Shown here piece after piece: positions 1 to 8,055 of a stretch of DNA of 35,555 nucleotides. Every line of letters starts with the position of its first letter. Positions within the stretch are counted from its first letter, which is position 1. Position numbers and translations under genes: made by a program. Source of the stretch: Clostridia bacterium (lineage in GTDB: Bacteria; Bacillota; Clostridia; Christensenellales; Aristaeellaceae); NCBI GenBank assembly GCA_024404245.1, contig JAKSQH010000001.1, positions 1 through 35,555 of the forward strand, written 5' to 3'. The notes beneath the pieces are model-generated. The model had not been told where the DNA came from, made no database searches, and saw nothing but the letters and a program-made list of their open reading frames with translations.

Positions 1-34
1 ATATTTTGCTGGTTTTCGGCTTGGGTTTCAATAC

Positions 35-50
35 GCGTCAGTTTTGACGC
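35..50. other. Small hairpin in left-edge intergenic region
   Basis: A 6-bp perfect inverted repeat (GCGTCA / TGACGC, 4-nt loop) lies in the first 104 bases, where I see no coding potential. There is no T-run on either side, so it is not a convincing terminator. It may be part of a regulatory region or of the end of a gene lying left of the window. Confidence 0.25.
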
Positions 51-156
51 TTACATTATACCGAGGACTCAGAGCACATCGTTCACATCGCCGGGAGATC
101 AAAGTTGTCATACAGGCAGATCGTCAACCCGTCAGACAGACAACCTGTCAAATGGC

Positions 157-185
157 TTGTAATAACCCATCTTTTGCGGTATCCT
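157..185 (+). promoter_or_regulatory. Putative sigma-A promoter of nudC-like gene
   Basis: TTGTAA at 157-162 and TATCCT at 180-185 are separated by 17 bp and lie about 50 bp upstream of the chosen Nudix start. Each hexamer has two mismatches to consensus, so this is a modest prediction. Confidence 0.33.
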
Positions 186-233
186 TCATCAGTACACAAT
201 ACAACAAATTCACCCGGTAAAGAAGGTCATGAA

Positions 234-1046
234 ATGATACAGGATATCGAACCGTCCAGCCTTGATAACCGCTATGATCCCGCTGCGATTGCCGGATCGG
301 ATGATTTCGTGATGCTGGTCCGCGGAGCTGAGATATGCATATCAGACACCTCTGAAGCGTTTTTCCCTCATCGTGCCGCTTTCGGGGATATCGCGCTTAT
401 CTATCTGTTTTCAATCGATGAAAAGCGGTATTTTCTATGCCCGGACGAAAATGTTCCCTGTCCCAAGGGTTTTTCCATGCGTAACCTCCGTTCAATCCGG
501 GACAGCTACACCGGGGCGATGGCCCTGATGTTCGCCGCCTATACCGCGAAGCATCTGGCGGACTGGTACCGTGATAACCGCTTTTGCGGCAGATGCGGAA
601 AAGCCACACGTCTTTCCGAAAAGGAGCGCGCGCTGACCTGCGCCTGCGGGAATACCGTTTACCCAAGGATCATGCCGGCTGTTATCGTCGGAGTCACAAA
701 CGGCGACCGTCTCCTGCTGACGCGCTACCGTACAGGTTACGGTCATAACGCGCTGGTCGCGGGTTTTGTGGAAATCGGCGAAACCGCTGAGGAAACCGTT
801 GCCCGTGAAGTGATGGAGGAAACCGGCCTGAAAGTTAAAAACATCCGGTACTACAAGTCACAGCCGTGGGGCATCGCGAACGATCTTCTGCTTGGGTATT
901 TCTGTGATCTGGACGGCGACGGAACGGTCCGGATTGATCCGGGTGAGCTAAGCTATGCTGAATGGGTTGAAAAAAAGGATATTGTTCTGCAACCCGGTCA
1001 CTGGTCTCTGACCAATGAAATGATGGAACTGTTCAAAAACTCCTGA
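234..1046 (+). CDS. nudC: NADH pyrophosphatase-type Nudix hydrolase (NudC family)
   Basis: A 270-residue Nudix enzyme expected to cleave NAD(H) or NAD-capped RNA 5' ends to give the mononucleotide. The middle carries a zinc ribbon with cysteines at about 118, 121, 136 and 138. The Nudix box follows at about 177-199 (GFVEIGE...REVMEETG, all catalytic Glu present), and then the SQPW signature at about 209-212 that marks the NudC subfamily. After SQPW the usual PFPxS stretch is replaced by GIAND, a departure that could alter specificity. The start at 234 is chosen because AGAAGG lies 7 bases upstream; the frame stays open to a TTG at 105 but that extension has no conserved character. The GNAT gene follows after about 40 bases and is probably co-transcribed. 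Confidence 0.85.
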   Translation: MIQDIEPSSLDNRYDPAAIAGSDDFVMLVRGAEICISDTSEAFFPHRAAFGDIALIYLFSIDEKRYFLCPDENVPCPKGFSMRNLRSIRDSYTGAMALMFAAYTAKHLADWYRDNRFCGRCGKATRLSEKERALTCACGNTVYPRIMPAVIVGVTNGDRLLLTRYRTGYGHNALVAGFVEIGETAEETVAREVMEETGLKVKNIRYYKSQPWGIANDLLLGYFCDLDGDGTVRIDPGELSYAEWVEKKDIVLQPGHWSLTNEMMELFKNS

Positions 1047-1089
1047 GCGTTCAAATAAAGCTGCGATACAATCGAAAGGAATGTATACA

Positions 1090-1596
1090 ATGATATTCAG
1101 GTTACCCGATGCCGGTGATGAAACCATCCTTCGTGAATATGTTCTTGAGCATCAAAGTGCCGGAGAGGCCGGTGTCAGTGCCAGTCTGGGTCTGGCGTTC
1201 TCCGTATACCCGGAATGGCTGGAAAAAATACGGAACAATGCTTCCCGCGGCACAGACGACTGGGGAAGATCATTGCTGTACCTCTGTTTTGACAGCAGCA
1301 GGCTCGTCGGTCTGCTCAGCATCCGGTATGAACTGCCGAAGGAACTTTCCGGGAAAATCGGTGATATCGGTTACGGCGTCCGCCCTTCCGAAAGAAGAAA
1401 AGGGTACGCGACCGCCATGCTCCGCTACGCGCTGTCCGTCTGTAAGGAAAAGGGCATGGAAAAGGTAATTCTGGGCTGCTATAAGGATAACGCCGCCTCC
1501 GCCTCAACCATTCTGAAAAACGGCGGCATTCTGACGGAAGAAGGCAATCATTACAGCGAAGACAGAATCAGTCAGTATTTCACCGTCACATTATAG
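1090..1596 (+). CDS. GNAT family N-acetyltransferase
   Basis: A 168-residue acyltransferase of the Gcn5-related fold, expected to transfer an acetyl group from acetyl-CoA to an amine; the substrate cannot be read from the sequence. The acetyl-CoA pyrophosphate-binding motif is visible as RRKGYAT at about residues 101-107, preceded by the beta-strand IGYGVRPSE and followed by a helix ending KEKGMEKV. The DNAAS..IL..GG segment near the C terminus is typical of the family's last helix and strand. The start at 1090 is preferred over the ATG at 1081, because AAAGGA directly abuts 1081 but sits 9 bases before 1090. The 3' end overlaps the end of the convergent gene on the other strand by 11 bases. 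Confidence 0.8.
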   Translation: MIFRLPDAGDETILREYVLEHQSAGEAGVSASLGLAFSVYPEWLEKIRNNASRGTDDWGRSLLYLCFDSSRLVGLLSIRYELPKELSGKIGDIGYGVRPSERRKGYATAMLRYALSVCKEKGMEKVILGCYKDNAASASTILKNGGILTEEGNHYSEDRISQYFTVTL

Positions 1597-2209
1597 AACG
1601 GAGCCAAAGTACCGCGTCCGTGTTTCCGTGCTCCAGAACATACTGCACAACATCACGCTTGCGCAGCAGACGCCAGACGAATGCCGTATCCAGCGAATTC
1701 AGGAATTCCGCCGCGGACACCTGGGAAAGCCGGCGAATTGCTTTCAGCTGTCCGGAATCTGCAATCTTCCGCGCGGCTTCTTCTTTCGGATACCCCTTCC
1801 CGAACGGTTCGGAGAAAAGCCTCGCGACCGTACGGTCCATATTCTCATACCCCGCCCAGGTATACTGTTCTCCCAAAGGAAGCGATATGGCGTTTCCGTT
1901 ATTGATCTGCGCGAACAGATAAGCATCCGCCGGTGACGGGGCATACCCGCAGAAAACGCCCGGGAAACTGTTGCACGCGAGCATCATCCCCTGGCCGGAG
2001 GAACAGCCGGTTACGGCAAAATCAACCGCTCCGCTTGTCAGCAGCAGCCCCGTAAGCATAGAAATTTCAATATAGCTGAACTGTTCCGGTTCATCCTCCG
2101 CGCAACCGAAGTTGATCACTTCATCATCGGGTGCGTATTTCTTTACTGTTTCAAACAGTATCCTGTTTTTTGCCGCCTGCGAACTTGCCAGAATAACTCC
2201 GATTCTCAT
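1586..2209 (-). CDS. RpiB/LacA/LacB-fold sugar-phosphate isomerase-like protein
   Basis: A 207-residue protein related to ribose-5-phosphate isomerase B and galactose-6-phosphate isomerase. The family core is seen as TGCSSGQGMM at about 67-76 (anion-binding loop with Cys69 at the position of the catalytic cysteine), followed by CNSFPGV and NNGNAISLPLG, matching the N.GV and ND.N.L..G blocks of RpiB. The N-terminal strand reads IGVILASSQ and lacks the D-H pair that binds the ring oxygen in classical RpiB. About 60 C-terminal residues lie beyond the normal 145-150-residue RpiB length. It may therefore act on a different substrate. It lies 33 bases downstream of the YaiI-like gene and is probably in the same transcript; an AGGAGG lies 14 bases before the ATG, a long spacing. 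Confidence 0.7.
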   Translation of the reverse strand: MRIGVILASSQAAKNRILFETVKKYAPDDEVINFGCAEDEPEQFSYIEISMLTGLLLTSGAVDFAVTGCSSGQGMMLACNSFPGVFCGYAPSPADAYLFAQINNGNAISLPLGEQYTWAGYENMDRTVARLFSEPFGKGYPKEEAARKIADSGQLKAIRRLSQVSAAEFLNSLDTAFVWRLLRKRDVVQYVLEHGNTDAVLWLRSIM

Positions 2210-2242
2210 TGTTTTGCCCCGAACCTCCTGTTCACCGGTACA

Positions 2243-2686
2243 TTAACCCTCCGTCTGCCTGATCAGTGCCTCCAGGCTGTCCGCGAAGCGTCTGTCGTCT
2301 TCCTCCGTACGTTTCGCCGGGCCTTTCAAGCGTTGTTTTCCTCCGCGCCTTGCTTTTCCCGCGAGGTGACGCTCCATCAGCAGTCCGTCAATGTTCTCAT
2401 CCGTATACTGTCTGCCGCTCTGATGAATCGCCTTCGCGCCCTTGCCGAGTGCAAGCGCAGCCACGCCGTAATCCTGCGTAATCACAATATCGCCGCACCG
2501 GCAAAGATTGATCAGGGCGATATCCACCGCGTCCGCACCCTCTCCGATCACCCTGATGCTGCTGTAGTCGGATGTCAGCTGATGACTGGTGTCGCACAGC
2601 AGTGTTACCGGAATATGATGTTCCCGGGCGATACGTTCCGCGATCCGGACCACCGGGCACGCGTCCGCGTCAATATATATCATCAT
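2243..2686 (-). CDS. YaiI/YqxD family protein (DUF188)
   Basis: A 147-residue protein of the widely conserved UPF0178 (YaiI/YqxD) family, which has a PIN-like nuclease fold but no firmly established function. The N-terminal signature YIDADACPV is present at about residues 4-12, followed by CDTSHQ and the VITQDYGVAALAL block that is diagnostic of the family. The C-terminal third is rich in Lys/Arg, with the R.GG motif found in relatives. The start at 2686 is chosen because family members begin just before the DADACP motif and because AAGGAAG lies 11 bases upstream; a longer open frame to 2743 has no support. It is first in a two-gene unit with the RpiB-like gene and is divergent from the unknown gene at 2898. 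Confidence 0.85.
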   Translation of the reverse strand: MMIYIDADACPVVRIAERIAREHHIPVTLLCDTSHQLTSDYSSIRVIGEGADAVDIALINLCRCGDIVITQDYGVAALALGKGAKAIHQSGRQYTDENIDGLLMERHLAGKARRGGKQRLKGPAKRTEEDDRRFADSLEALIRQTEG

Positions 2687-2713
2687 CCAGGTCACACTTC
2701 CTTTCCGTATCAG

Positions 2714-2743
2714 ATTATGAATCCTTCCCGCTATGTTCGTCAA
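2714..2743 (-). promoter_or_regulatory. Putative promoter of YaiI-like/RpiB-like unit
   Basis: On the minus strand TTGACG (2743-2738) and CATAAT (2719-2714) are separated by 18 bp, one mismatch each to consensus. The expected start site lies about 20 bases before the YaiI-like ATG. Confidence 0.5.
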
Positions 2744-2788
2744 GCATTCCGCATCATTGTTTCAGTGCGGGCGGCATTTCCGCCGCGA

Positions 2789-2817
2789 TGGACACCGCCG
2801 CGTCATTATGATATACT
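2789..2817 (+). promoter_or_regulatory. Putative promoter of unknown gene/PP2C unit
   Basis: TGGACA at 2789-2794 and TATACT at 2812-2817 with a 17-bp spacer, one mismatch each to consensus. This predicts a leader of about 75 bases before the start at 2898. A GGCGG/CCGCC inverted repeat (2770-2784) sits just upstream of the -35 box. Confidence 0.5.
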
Positions 2818-2897
2818 TGCGGAAGTATATGAATCCGGAACAGGAATCAGAAAACAGAGTGACAAACAAAATACACTACGAAAGGCAGCTGATACAG

Positions 2898-4187
2898 ATG
2901 AACAGCACACCGGATATCAATCCGTCCAGTCTGGATTTCACGCAAAGAGCAAAGGAATCCATGCTCGGCACGGTCAAAGATCCGTACTTCCGCAACAAAG
3001 ATTATAGTCTGATTTACAATCTGCTGCGGAAAGAAATGCAGTTTGTTCAGTTCGGTGATTTCCTGAAACGCTACATTTATGAAAAAGCGGAAATGAACGG
3101 GGATTACCGCGATATCCCTCTTTCCGAGTATCAGTCCGTGATCTGCGATGAGTTCGCAGACCGTCAGACACCGTGCTCATTCACCCCCACCTCTGTCCGT
3201 TTGAAAAATGCTGCGAAAAACTGGCTGGAGCAGCAGACCGTCAGCAGAAACGTTGTTTTAATTCTGGGGTTCGGTCTCGGAATGAGTGAACATGATGTGA
3301 ACAGATTTCTGACAAAGGCACTGCAGGAGCCGGGGCTGAATGCCAAAGATCCTTTTGAGGTGATCTGCCGCTACTGCTACCGGAACGGTTTCGGATTCAT
3401 GAAATATGAGGATCTGTGGCAGAAATACCTCGCGTGCGCGGATCACGCGTCCGCAGGCATTCCGTCGGCGGATGAAACAGTCGGCTACAGGGAACGCCTC
3501 TCGCAAATCGCGGATGAAGCCTCACTGATGCAGTATCTGGCAGAGTTGCCCATCGTGCAGGGCACTAAAAGGCAGAGTGTCACCGCGCGAAAAAGATTCA
3601 ACGCTTTATACGGCCGTACCAGGGAGCTTGCCGCCCGGATTCTGACGGAATCCGGACAGGAGATGGCGCAGACATCCGCCGGCCGGCTGGCGGAAAGTCT
3701 CAGCTGCAATGATCAGCTCTATGATTATCAGAAACTGCAGAAGATTATGAATGAAAAAGGGAATTTCAGAGTATTTACAGCTGATGATATCACGCCGGCG
3801 GACATAGAGAGTATCATTCTCGCCGCGGTTCCGAAGGATAATAACGGTAATCTCGCGTCCATGAAAAGTTCCACGCTCAACAGGCAGTTTGCCGGTAAAA
3901 GGCTGAGCCGGCAGCATCTCGGCGAGGTTTTGTCCGGAAAAGCTCAGATTACGCGTTTCGATTTGATCACCCTGAACTTCTTTATCTACTCGCAGGATCA
4001 GGAACTGTCAGCGCGGGAACGGTACAGCGCGTTCATAGAATCCACCAACAGAATACTGACCGAATGCGGTATGAGCCCGATATATGTTGTCAATCCGTAT
4101 GAATGTTTCCTGCTGACATGCATGCTGTCGGAGGACCCCCTGGGCACATACGCCGATGTGTGGGAACTCTCATATGAAAACATGTGA
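2898..4187 (+). CDS. Conserved-looking protein of unknown function beside PP2C
   Basis: I do not recognise a named domain in this 429-residue soluble protein. It has no signal peptide and no membrane segment, and is rich in charged helices. The first part (about residues 15-120) has aromatic-rich segments such as DPYFRNKDYSLIYNLL and RQTPCSFTPTSVRLKNAAKNW. A segment around LILGFGLGMSEHDVNRFL follows. Near the C terminus, FAGKRLSRQHLGEVLSGKAQ with following helices could be a helix-turn-helix-like unit. The start at 2898 follows GAAAGG by 12 bases; the frame is open further upstream but lacks a better site. The next gene, 100 bases downstream on the same strand, is a PP2C phosphatase, so a role in Ser/Thr phospho-signalling is a reasonable inference. 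An uncharacterised family of Clostridia is likely. Confidence 0.75.
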   Translation: MNSTPDINPSSLDFTQRAKESMLGTVKDPYFRNKDYSLIYNLLRKEMQFVQFGDFLKRYIYEKAEMNGDYRDIPLSEYQSVICDEFADRQTPCSFTPTSVRLKNAAKNWLEQQTVSRNVVLILGFGLGMSEHDVNRFLTKALQEPGLNAKDPFEVICRYCYRNGFGFMKYEDLWQKYLACADHASAGIPSADETVGYRERLSQIADEASLMQYLAELPIVQGTKRQSVTARKRFNALYGRTRELAARILTESGQEMAQTSAGRLAESLSCNDQLYDYQKLQKIMNEKGNFRVFTADDITPADIESIILAAVPKDNNGNLASMKSSTLNRQFAGKRLSRQHLGEVLSGKAQITRFDLITLNFFIYSQDQELSARERYSAFIESTNRILTECGMSPIYVVNPYECFLLTCMLSEDPLGTYADVWELSYENM

Positions 4188-4219
4188 TCCGCCGGACTGA
4201 GGACGGTGAAAAACCGGAT

Positions 4220-4249
4220 TACAGAAAGCAAATTCACAGGCATATGATA
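4220..4249 (+). promoter_or_regulatory. Weak candidate promoter of PP2C gene
   Basis: TTACAG at 4220-4225 and TATGAT at 4244-4249 with an 18-bp spacer lie in the 101-base gap before the phosphatase. The -35 match is poor. The phosphatase may instead be read from the promoter of the preceding gene. Confidence 0.25.
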
Positions 4250-4288
4250 ACACTGTACAAATAGGAAACCGCGAAAGAAGGTTTGATC

Positions 4289-5038
4289 ATGTACCGTGTT
4301 CAATATGCCTGTGTTTGTCAGAAAGGTAAAATCAGAAAAACCAATCAGGATAATATCACGTGGAAAGAGTGCTGTCTTCCCCCCGGAGATGACGGTTTCA
4401 CGGATCCGGTGTCCGGCAGCGAACCGGTTGCCGGCTCAATGCTTTTCGGCGTGTTTGACGGCATGGGCGGTGAAGAGCGCGGTGAAGCCGCCGCGTACAT
4501 CGCCGCGCGGACAGCCGCGGAACGGTCGCCGGCGGAAAGCGCGGCATTTCTGCCGGCACTATGCCATGATATCAACCGGGAAATATGCGCGTTCACGCTC
4601 GAAAACAAACTGTCCGTCTGCGGCACAACAGCCGCTATGCTGCTCATCGGGCCGGACAGCGTTTCCGGCTGCAATATCGGTGACAGCAGAATCTACCGCT
4701 GTAAGGGGCATATACTCACGCAGCTGTCTGAAGATCACGTTTTGCCGATGTATCCGGGAAGAAAGCCTCCGCTCACGCAATTCCTCGGCATACCGGAAAC
4801 GGAAATGCTCATAGAACCGTTCTGCTTCACCCGTAAAACAGTTCAGGCCGGCACATACCTCATCTGTTCCGACGGGCTGACGGACATGGTGCCGGACAGT
4901 GTCATGGAAAACCTGTTGTCAGAAAGCGCCGGCATTCCGGAAAAAGCAAAGCGACTGCTTGATGCCGCGCTGTCCGCGGGCGGAAGGGATAATATATCGT
5001 TCATTCTGCTCGATATCACCGGCACAGTGAACACATAA
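4289..5038 (+). CDS. PP2C family protein serine/threonine phosphatase
   Basis: A 249-residue, single-domain, cytoplasmic, metal-dependent phosphatase that removes phosphate from Ser/Thr (Stp/PrpC type). All signature blocks are present: RKTNQDN near residues 16-22, FDGMGG with metal ligand Asp57, NIGDSRIYR, LSEDH, CSDGLTD and GRDNIS near the C terminus. An insertion of about 15 residues after TWKECCLPPG lengthens the second strand region. The start ATG at 4289 has GAAGG 7 bases upstream; a TTG two codons earlier is less likely. No Hanks-type kinase is encoded next to it, unlike the usual prpC-prkC pairing; its partner here is the unknown protein at 2898. A strong terminator follows. Confidence 0.9.
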   Translation: MYRVQYACVCQKGKIRKTNQDNITWKECCLPPGDDGFTDPVSGSEPVAGSMLFGVFDGMGGEERGEAAAYIAARTAAERSPAESAAFLPALCHDINREICAFTLENKLSVCGTTAAMLLIGPDSVSGCNIGDSRIYRCKGHILTQLSEDHVLPMYPGRKPPLTQFLGIPETEMLIEPFCFTRKTVQAGTYLICSDGLTDMVPDSVMENLLSESAGIPEKAKRLLDAALSAGGRDNISFILLDITGTVNT

Positions 5039-5076
5039 AAATCATCGCGCTCATGATCCCGAACGCGAATTCCGCG

Positions 5077-5118
5077 AAAGATACCGTATCCCCGTTGACA
5101 CGGTATCTTTTGTTGTTT
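5077..5118 (+). terminator. Rho-independent terminator after PP2C gene
   Basis: A hairpin with arms AAAGATACCG and CGGTATCTTT (5077-5086 / 5101-5110) is followed by a T-rich stretch (5107-5118). It lies about 40 bases past the phosphatase stop codon. Confidence 0.7.
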
Positions 5119-5123
5119 ATGCT
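5095..5123 (+). promoter_or_regulatory. Putative promoter of GH3 gene, embedded in terminator hairpin
   Basis: A consensus -35 TTGACA (5095-5100) lies in the loop of the preceding terminator hairpin, and TATGCT (5118-5123) follows after 17 bp. The predicted start is about 20 bases before the GH3 ribosome binding site. Confidence 0.45.
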
Positions 5124-5152
5124 GTATATATCATTCCGCACGGAGGAAAAAT

Positions 5153-8053
5153 ATGGAGAATAACCGTTTGTTTGATACATCCCTCAGTTTTGACGAGCGT
5201 GCCCGTCTGCTGGTTGAAAGCCTGACACTTGAGGAAAAATTCGGCTGGATGGGGTCCTTTATGCCCGGATGCGAGCGGCTCGGCATCCCGCCGTTCGGGC
5301 TCGGCGGAGAAGCCGCGCACGGCGTGGAAGGGCGCAATGATCAGTTTTTCACCTCGGAGCCGGATATTACAACCTCCTTTCCCCAGCCCATCGGCATGAG
5401 TGCCACATGGGACCCGGATCTGATCCGGCAATGCGGTGAGGTCGTCGGCACGGAAGCGCGCGTTGTCAGCAAACGCCGCGGCAGACGCGGTCTCAGCCGC
5501 TGGGCGCCCACGGTTGACCTGCTGCGTGATCCGAGGTGGGGCCGTAACGAGGAAGGTTACGGTGAAGATCCCGTGCTCACCGGAAAAATGGCGGGCGCGT
5601 ACATCCGCGGCATGCAGGGCGATGATCCGAAATACATCCGGTGTGCCGCGACGCTTAAGCATTTCTACGGCAACAATACGGAAGCCGGTCGTGCCTGGAA
5701 AAACGCGACGATTGACCCGCGCAACAGGTATGAACTGTATCTGGAGCCATTCCGGCGCTGCATTGAAAACGCGCGTGTCCAGGGCGTCATGACCGCCTAC
5801 AACCGTATCAACGGCAAAGTCGGTATCCTGAACAGTGAGGTCGGGACAATCCTCAAGGATGAATACGGTCTGACACACGCGGTGGGTGACGGCGGGGCGC
5901 TGAGTCTGGTTGTCTCAGGCCAGCACCGTTACGGCAGCGCCGCCGAGGCGATCGCGGATGCGTTGCACGCCGGAGTGGACGGCATGAGTGACGGGCCGGC
6001 CTATGTCGAGCCTGCCGCGCGTGAAGCGTTTGAGCTCGGGCTGATCACGGAAGAGGATATGGACCGCGCCATTATCGCCAAGGCAAAGGTCATGCTGCGT
6101 CTGGGATTGCTGGACGGAGATGCTTCACCCTACTCAAGCTACACGGAAAGCGATATCTGTACCCCGGAGGCAGACGCGCTGGCGTTGCGCTGCGCTGAGG
6201 AGAATCTTGTTCTGCTGAAAAATGACGGCATTCTGCCGCTGGACAGAAGCGAACCCGCGGCACTGATCGGTCCCTGGGCGGACGCGTGGTACAAAGACTG
6301 GTACGGCGGCACGCCGAACGGCATGAAAACAATCCGTGAAGGCATGTCCGCGCTGAATATCCCGTGCGATTCATTTGACGGCTGGAACCGTGTGCGTATC
6401 ATGTTCGGAGACAAAGGGATCACAATCGCGGATAACGGACAGGCATATTTGTCCGAGTTTCCGGACACGTTCGTCATGGAGGACTGGGGTGAGGAATACT
6501 ATACTTTCCGCTGTGTCCGTACGGGCAAATACCTCGGTCTGCCGCATCAGGGTCAGGCACCCGAGGACAGCGGTTATCTGTATGCCGCGGCTGACGAGCC
6601 GTTCAACTGGTTTGTGCTGGAGCTGTTCCACCTTGAAAAAGAAAACGGCTGCCTGTTGCTGACGAACTGCTTCCACCGGCCCGTCACAGTTGCGGATGAT
6701 AAGCTCGTATCCGACAGGGATCACACAGGCACCCCCGTAACCCTGGAGATCATTGAGGACGGTATTGAGCGCGCGGCACAAATCGCCGCGCGGAATCCGG
6801 CTGTCATTCTCGCCGTCGGTCAGTGCCCCATGATTCCCGCAAAAGAAGAGCGTGACCGCCACACCCTGCTTCTGCCCGAACATCAGCGGAAGCTGATAAA
6901 GGCCGTTCACAGTGCCAATCCCCGTGCGGTGCTGGTCCTGTGCGCAAATTATCCTCACACGCTGCCATACGCCTCGGAGCATCTGAGCGCGATTCTGCTG
7001 TCCGCCACAGGTTGCCAGCAATTCGGCACAGCCGTTGTCAACGGACTTTACGGTATTTGCGCGCCGGCGGGGCGGCTGAATATGACCTGGGTCAGGTCGG
7101 ACGATCAGCTGCCGGATATCAACGATTATGATATTATCCAGGGCAAACGCACCTACCGTTATTTTGAAGGAGATGTTCTCTACCCCTTCGGATACGGCCT
7201 TACCTATACCTCATTCAGCTACCGGGATCTCGGTGTCACGCGGGAAAACAACACGCTGACCTTCACTTTTACCGTGGAAAATACCGGGAAAGCCGTCAGC
7301 GATGAAGTCGCTCAGATATACGCTTCCGCGCCGACCTCACGCGTAAAAAAACCGTTGCGCCAGCTGCTGGCCTTTGTCCGGCTGCATGCCGTGCAGCCCG
7401 GTGAAAAACGAGCGGTCACGCTGACAGCTCCCGTGGATGAACTGCGCTTCTATGATGTGATCAGCCGCCGGCTGATGGTTGAAGCCGGTCAGTACCGCTT
7501 CTTCGCGGGCGGTTCAAGTGCGGATGAGGCAATCAGTGCCGTACTGGATATTTCCGGTGAAACTGTCACGCCGAGGAACATGGCGGAACGGATACCTGCC
7601 GAATGCTATGATGAAAGTAACAGCGTCGCGATCACGGAAGGCACACTCGGCTTTGCCTGCGTCGGTCCGCAGCCCGGCGCGGAGAGCGTGTCCGTCACTT
7701 ACCGTGACTGCCGCTTCAGCACCGAAGACGCGCGCCTGTCCCTGCGGTTGATCAGCGAAACAGGCGGCCGTGTCACCGTATTGCTGAACGGGAAAGAGCT
7801 CGGAACCTGGTCCGGCGACACACGTACATCAGAGCACAATTCCTTCCCTGCCATGGACCGGTACGCGTATCTGGATATTGAGGCACGCGCCCGTGAGCGC
7901 AGACCCGTGTGGGAGGATATCGATTTCCCGTGTCCGGAGACGGAAGCCGCGGGTACGCTCGTCATCCGCATGGAGGGTGATATACGCTTAAGCTTTTTCA
8001 AGGCCAAACCCGCTGCCGGCGCGCGGAAGATCCGCACGGGCATCGCGAACTGA
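5153..8053 (+). CDS. Glycoside hydrolase family 3 beta-glycosidase (beta-glucosidase/xylosidase type)
   Basis: A 966-residue retaining exo-glycosidase without a signal peptide, hence cytoplasmic and probably acting on imported oligosaccharides. Domain order: GH3 barrel (about 10-325) with DPRWGRNEEGYGEDP, substrate-binding KHF at 169-171 and the catalytic Asp at 246 in VGDGGA (the usual form is SDWGA/SDCGA); alpha/beta sandwich domain split by an insert; and a fibronectin-III-like domain (about 680-790, after YPFGYGLTYTSF). The insert at about 415-535 (IMFGDKG...KYLGLP...) looks like a beta-trefoil/fascin-like module. A further 170 C-terminal residues appear beta-rich and unassigned. GGAGG lies about 6 bases before the ATG. 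It is a monocistronic gene between two terminators, with no transporter or regulator adjacent. Glucosidase versus xylosidase activity cannot be settled by eye. Confidence 0.88.
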   Translation: MENNRLFDTSLSFDERARLLVESLTLEEKFGWMGSFMPGCERLGIPPFGLGGEAAHGVEGRNDQFFTSEPDITTSFPQPIGMSATWDPDLIRQCGEVVGTEARVVSKRRGRRGLSRWAPTVDLLRDPRWGRNEEGYGEDPVLTGKMAGAYIRGMQGDDPKYIRCAATLKHFYGNNTEAGRAWKNATIDPRNRYELYLEPFRRCIENARVQGVMTAYNRINGKVGILNSEVGTILKDEYGLTHAVGDGGALSLVVSGQHRYGSAAEAIADALHAGVDGMSDGPAYVEPAAREAFELGLITEEDMDRAIIAKAKVMLRLGLLDGDASPYSSYTESDICTPEADALALRCAEENLVLLKNDGILPLDRSEPAALIGPWADAWYKDWYGGTPNGMKTIREGMSALNIPCDSFDGWNRVRIMFGDKGITIADNGQAYLSEFPDTFVMEDWGEEYYTFRCVRTGKYLGLPHQGQAPEDSGYLYAAADEPFNWFVLELFHLEKENGCLLLTNCFHRPVTVADDKLVSDRDHTGTPVTLEIIEDGIERAAQIAARNPAVILAVGQCPMIPAKEERDRHTLLLPEHQRKLIKAVHSANPRAVLVLCANYPHTLPYASEHLSAILLSATGCQQFGTAVVNGLYGICAPAGRLNMTWVRSDDQLPDINDYDIIQGKRTYRYFEGDVLYPFGYGLTYTSFSYRDLGVTRENNTLTFTFTVENTGKAVSDEVAQIYASAPTSRVKKPLRQLLAFVRLHAVQPGEKRAVTLTAPVDELRFYDVISRRLMVEAGQYRFFAGGSSADEAISAVLDISGETVTPRNMAERIPAECYDESNSVAITEGTLGFACVGPQPGAESVSVTYRDCRFSTEDARLSLRLISETGGRVTVLLNGKELGTWSGDTRTSEHNSFPAMDRYAYLDIEARARERRPVWEDIDFPCPETEAAGTLVIRMEGDIRLSFFKAKPAAGARKIRTGIAN

Positions 8054-8055
8054 AA

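Noticed and set aside
1586..1596. Convergent gene-end overlaps (here and at 18530-18538) as signs of frameshift or assembly error
   Set aside because: Both overlaps are only 9-11 bases between intact genes on opposite strands, which is common in compact bacterial genomes.
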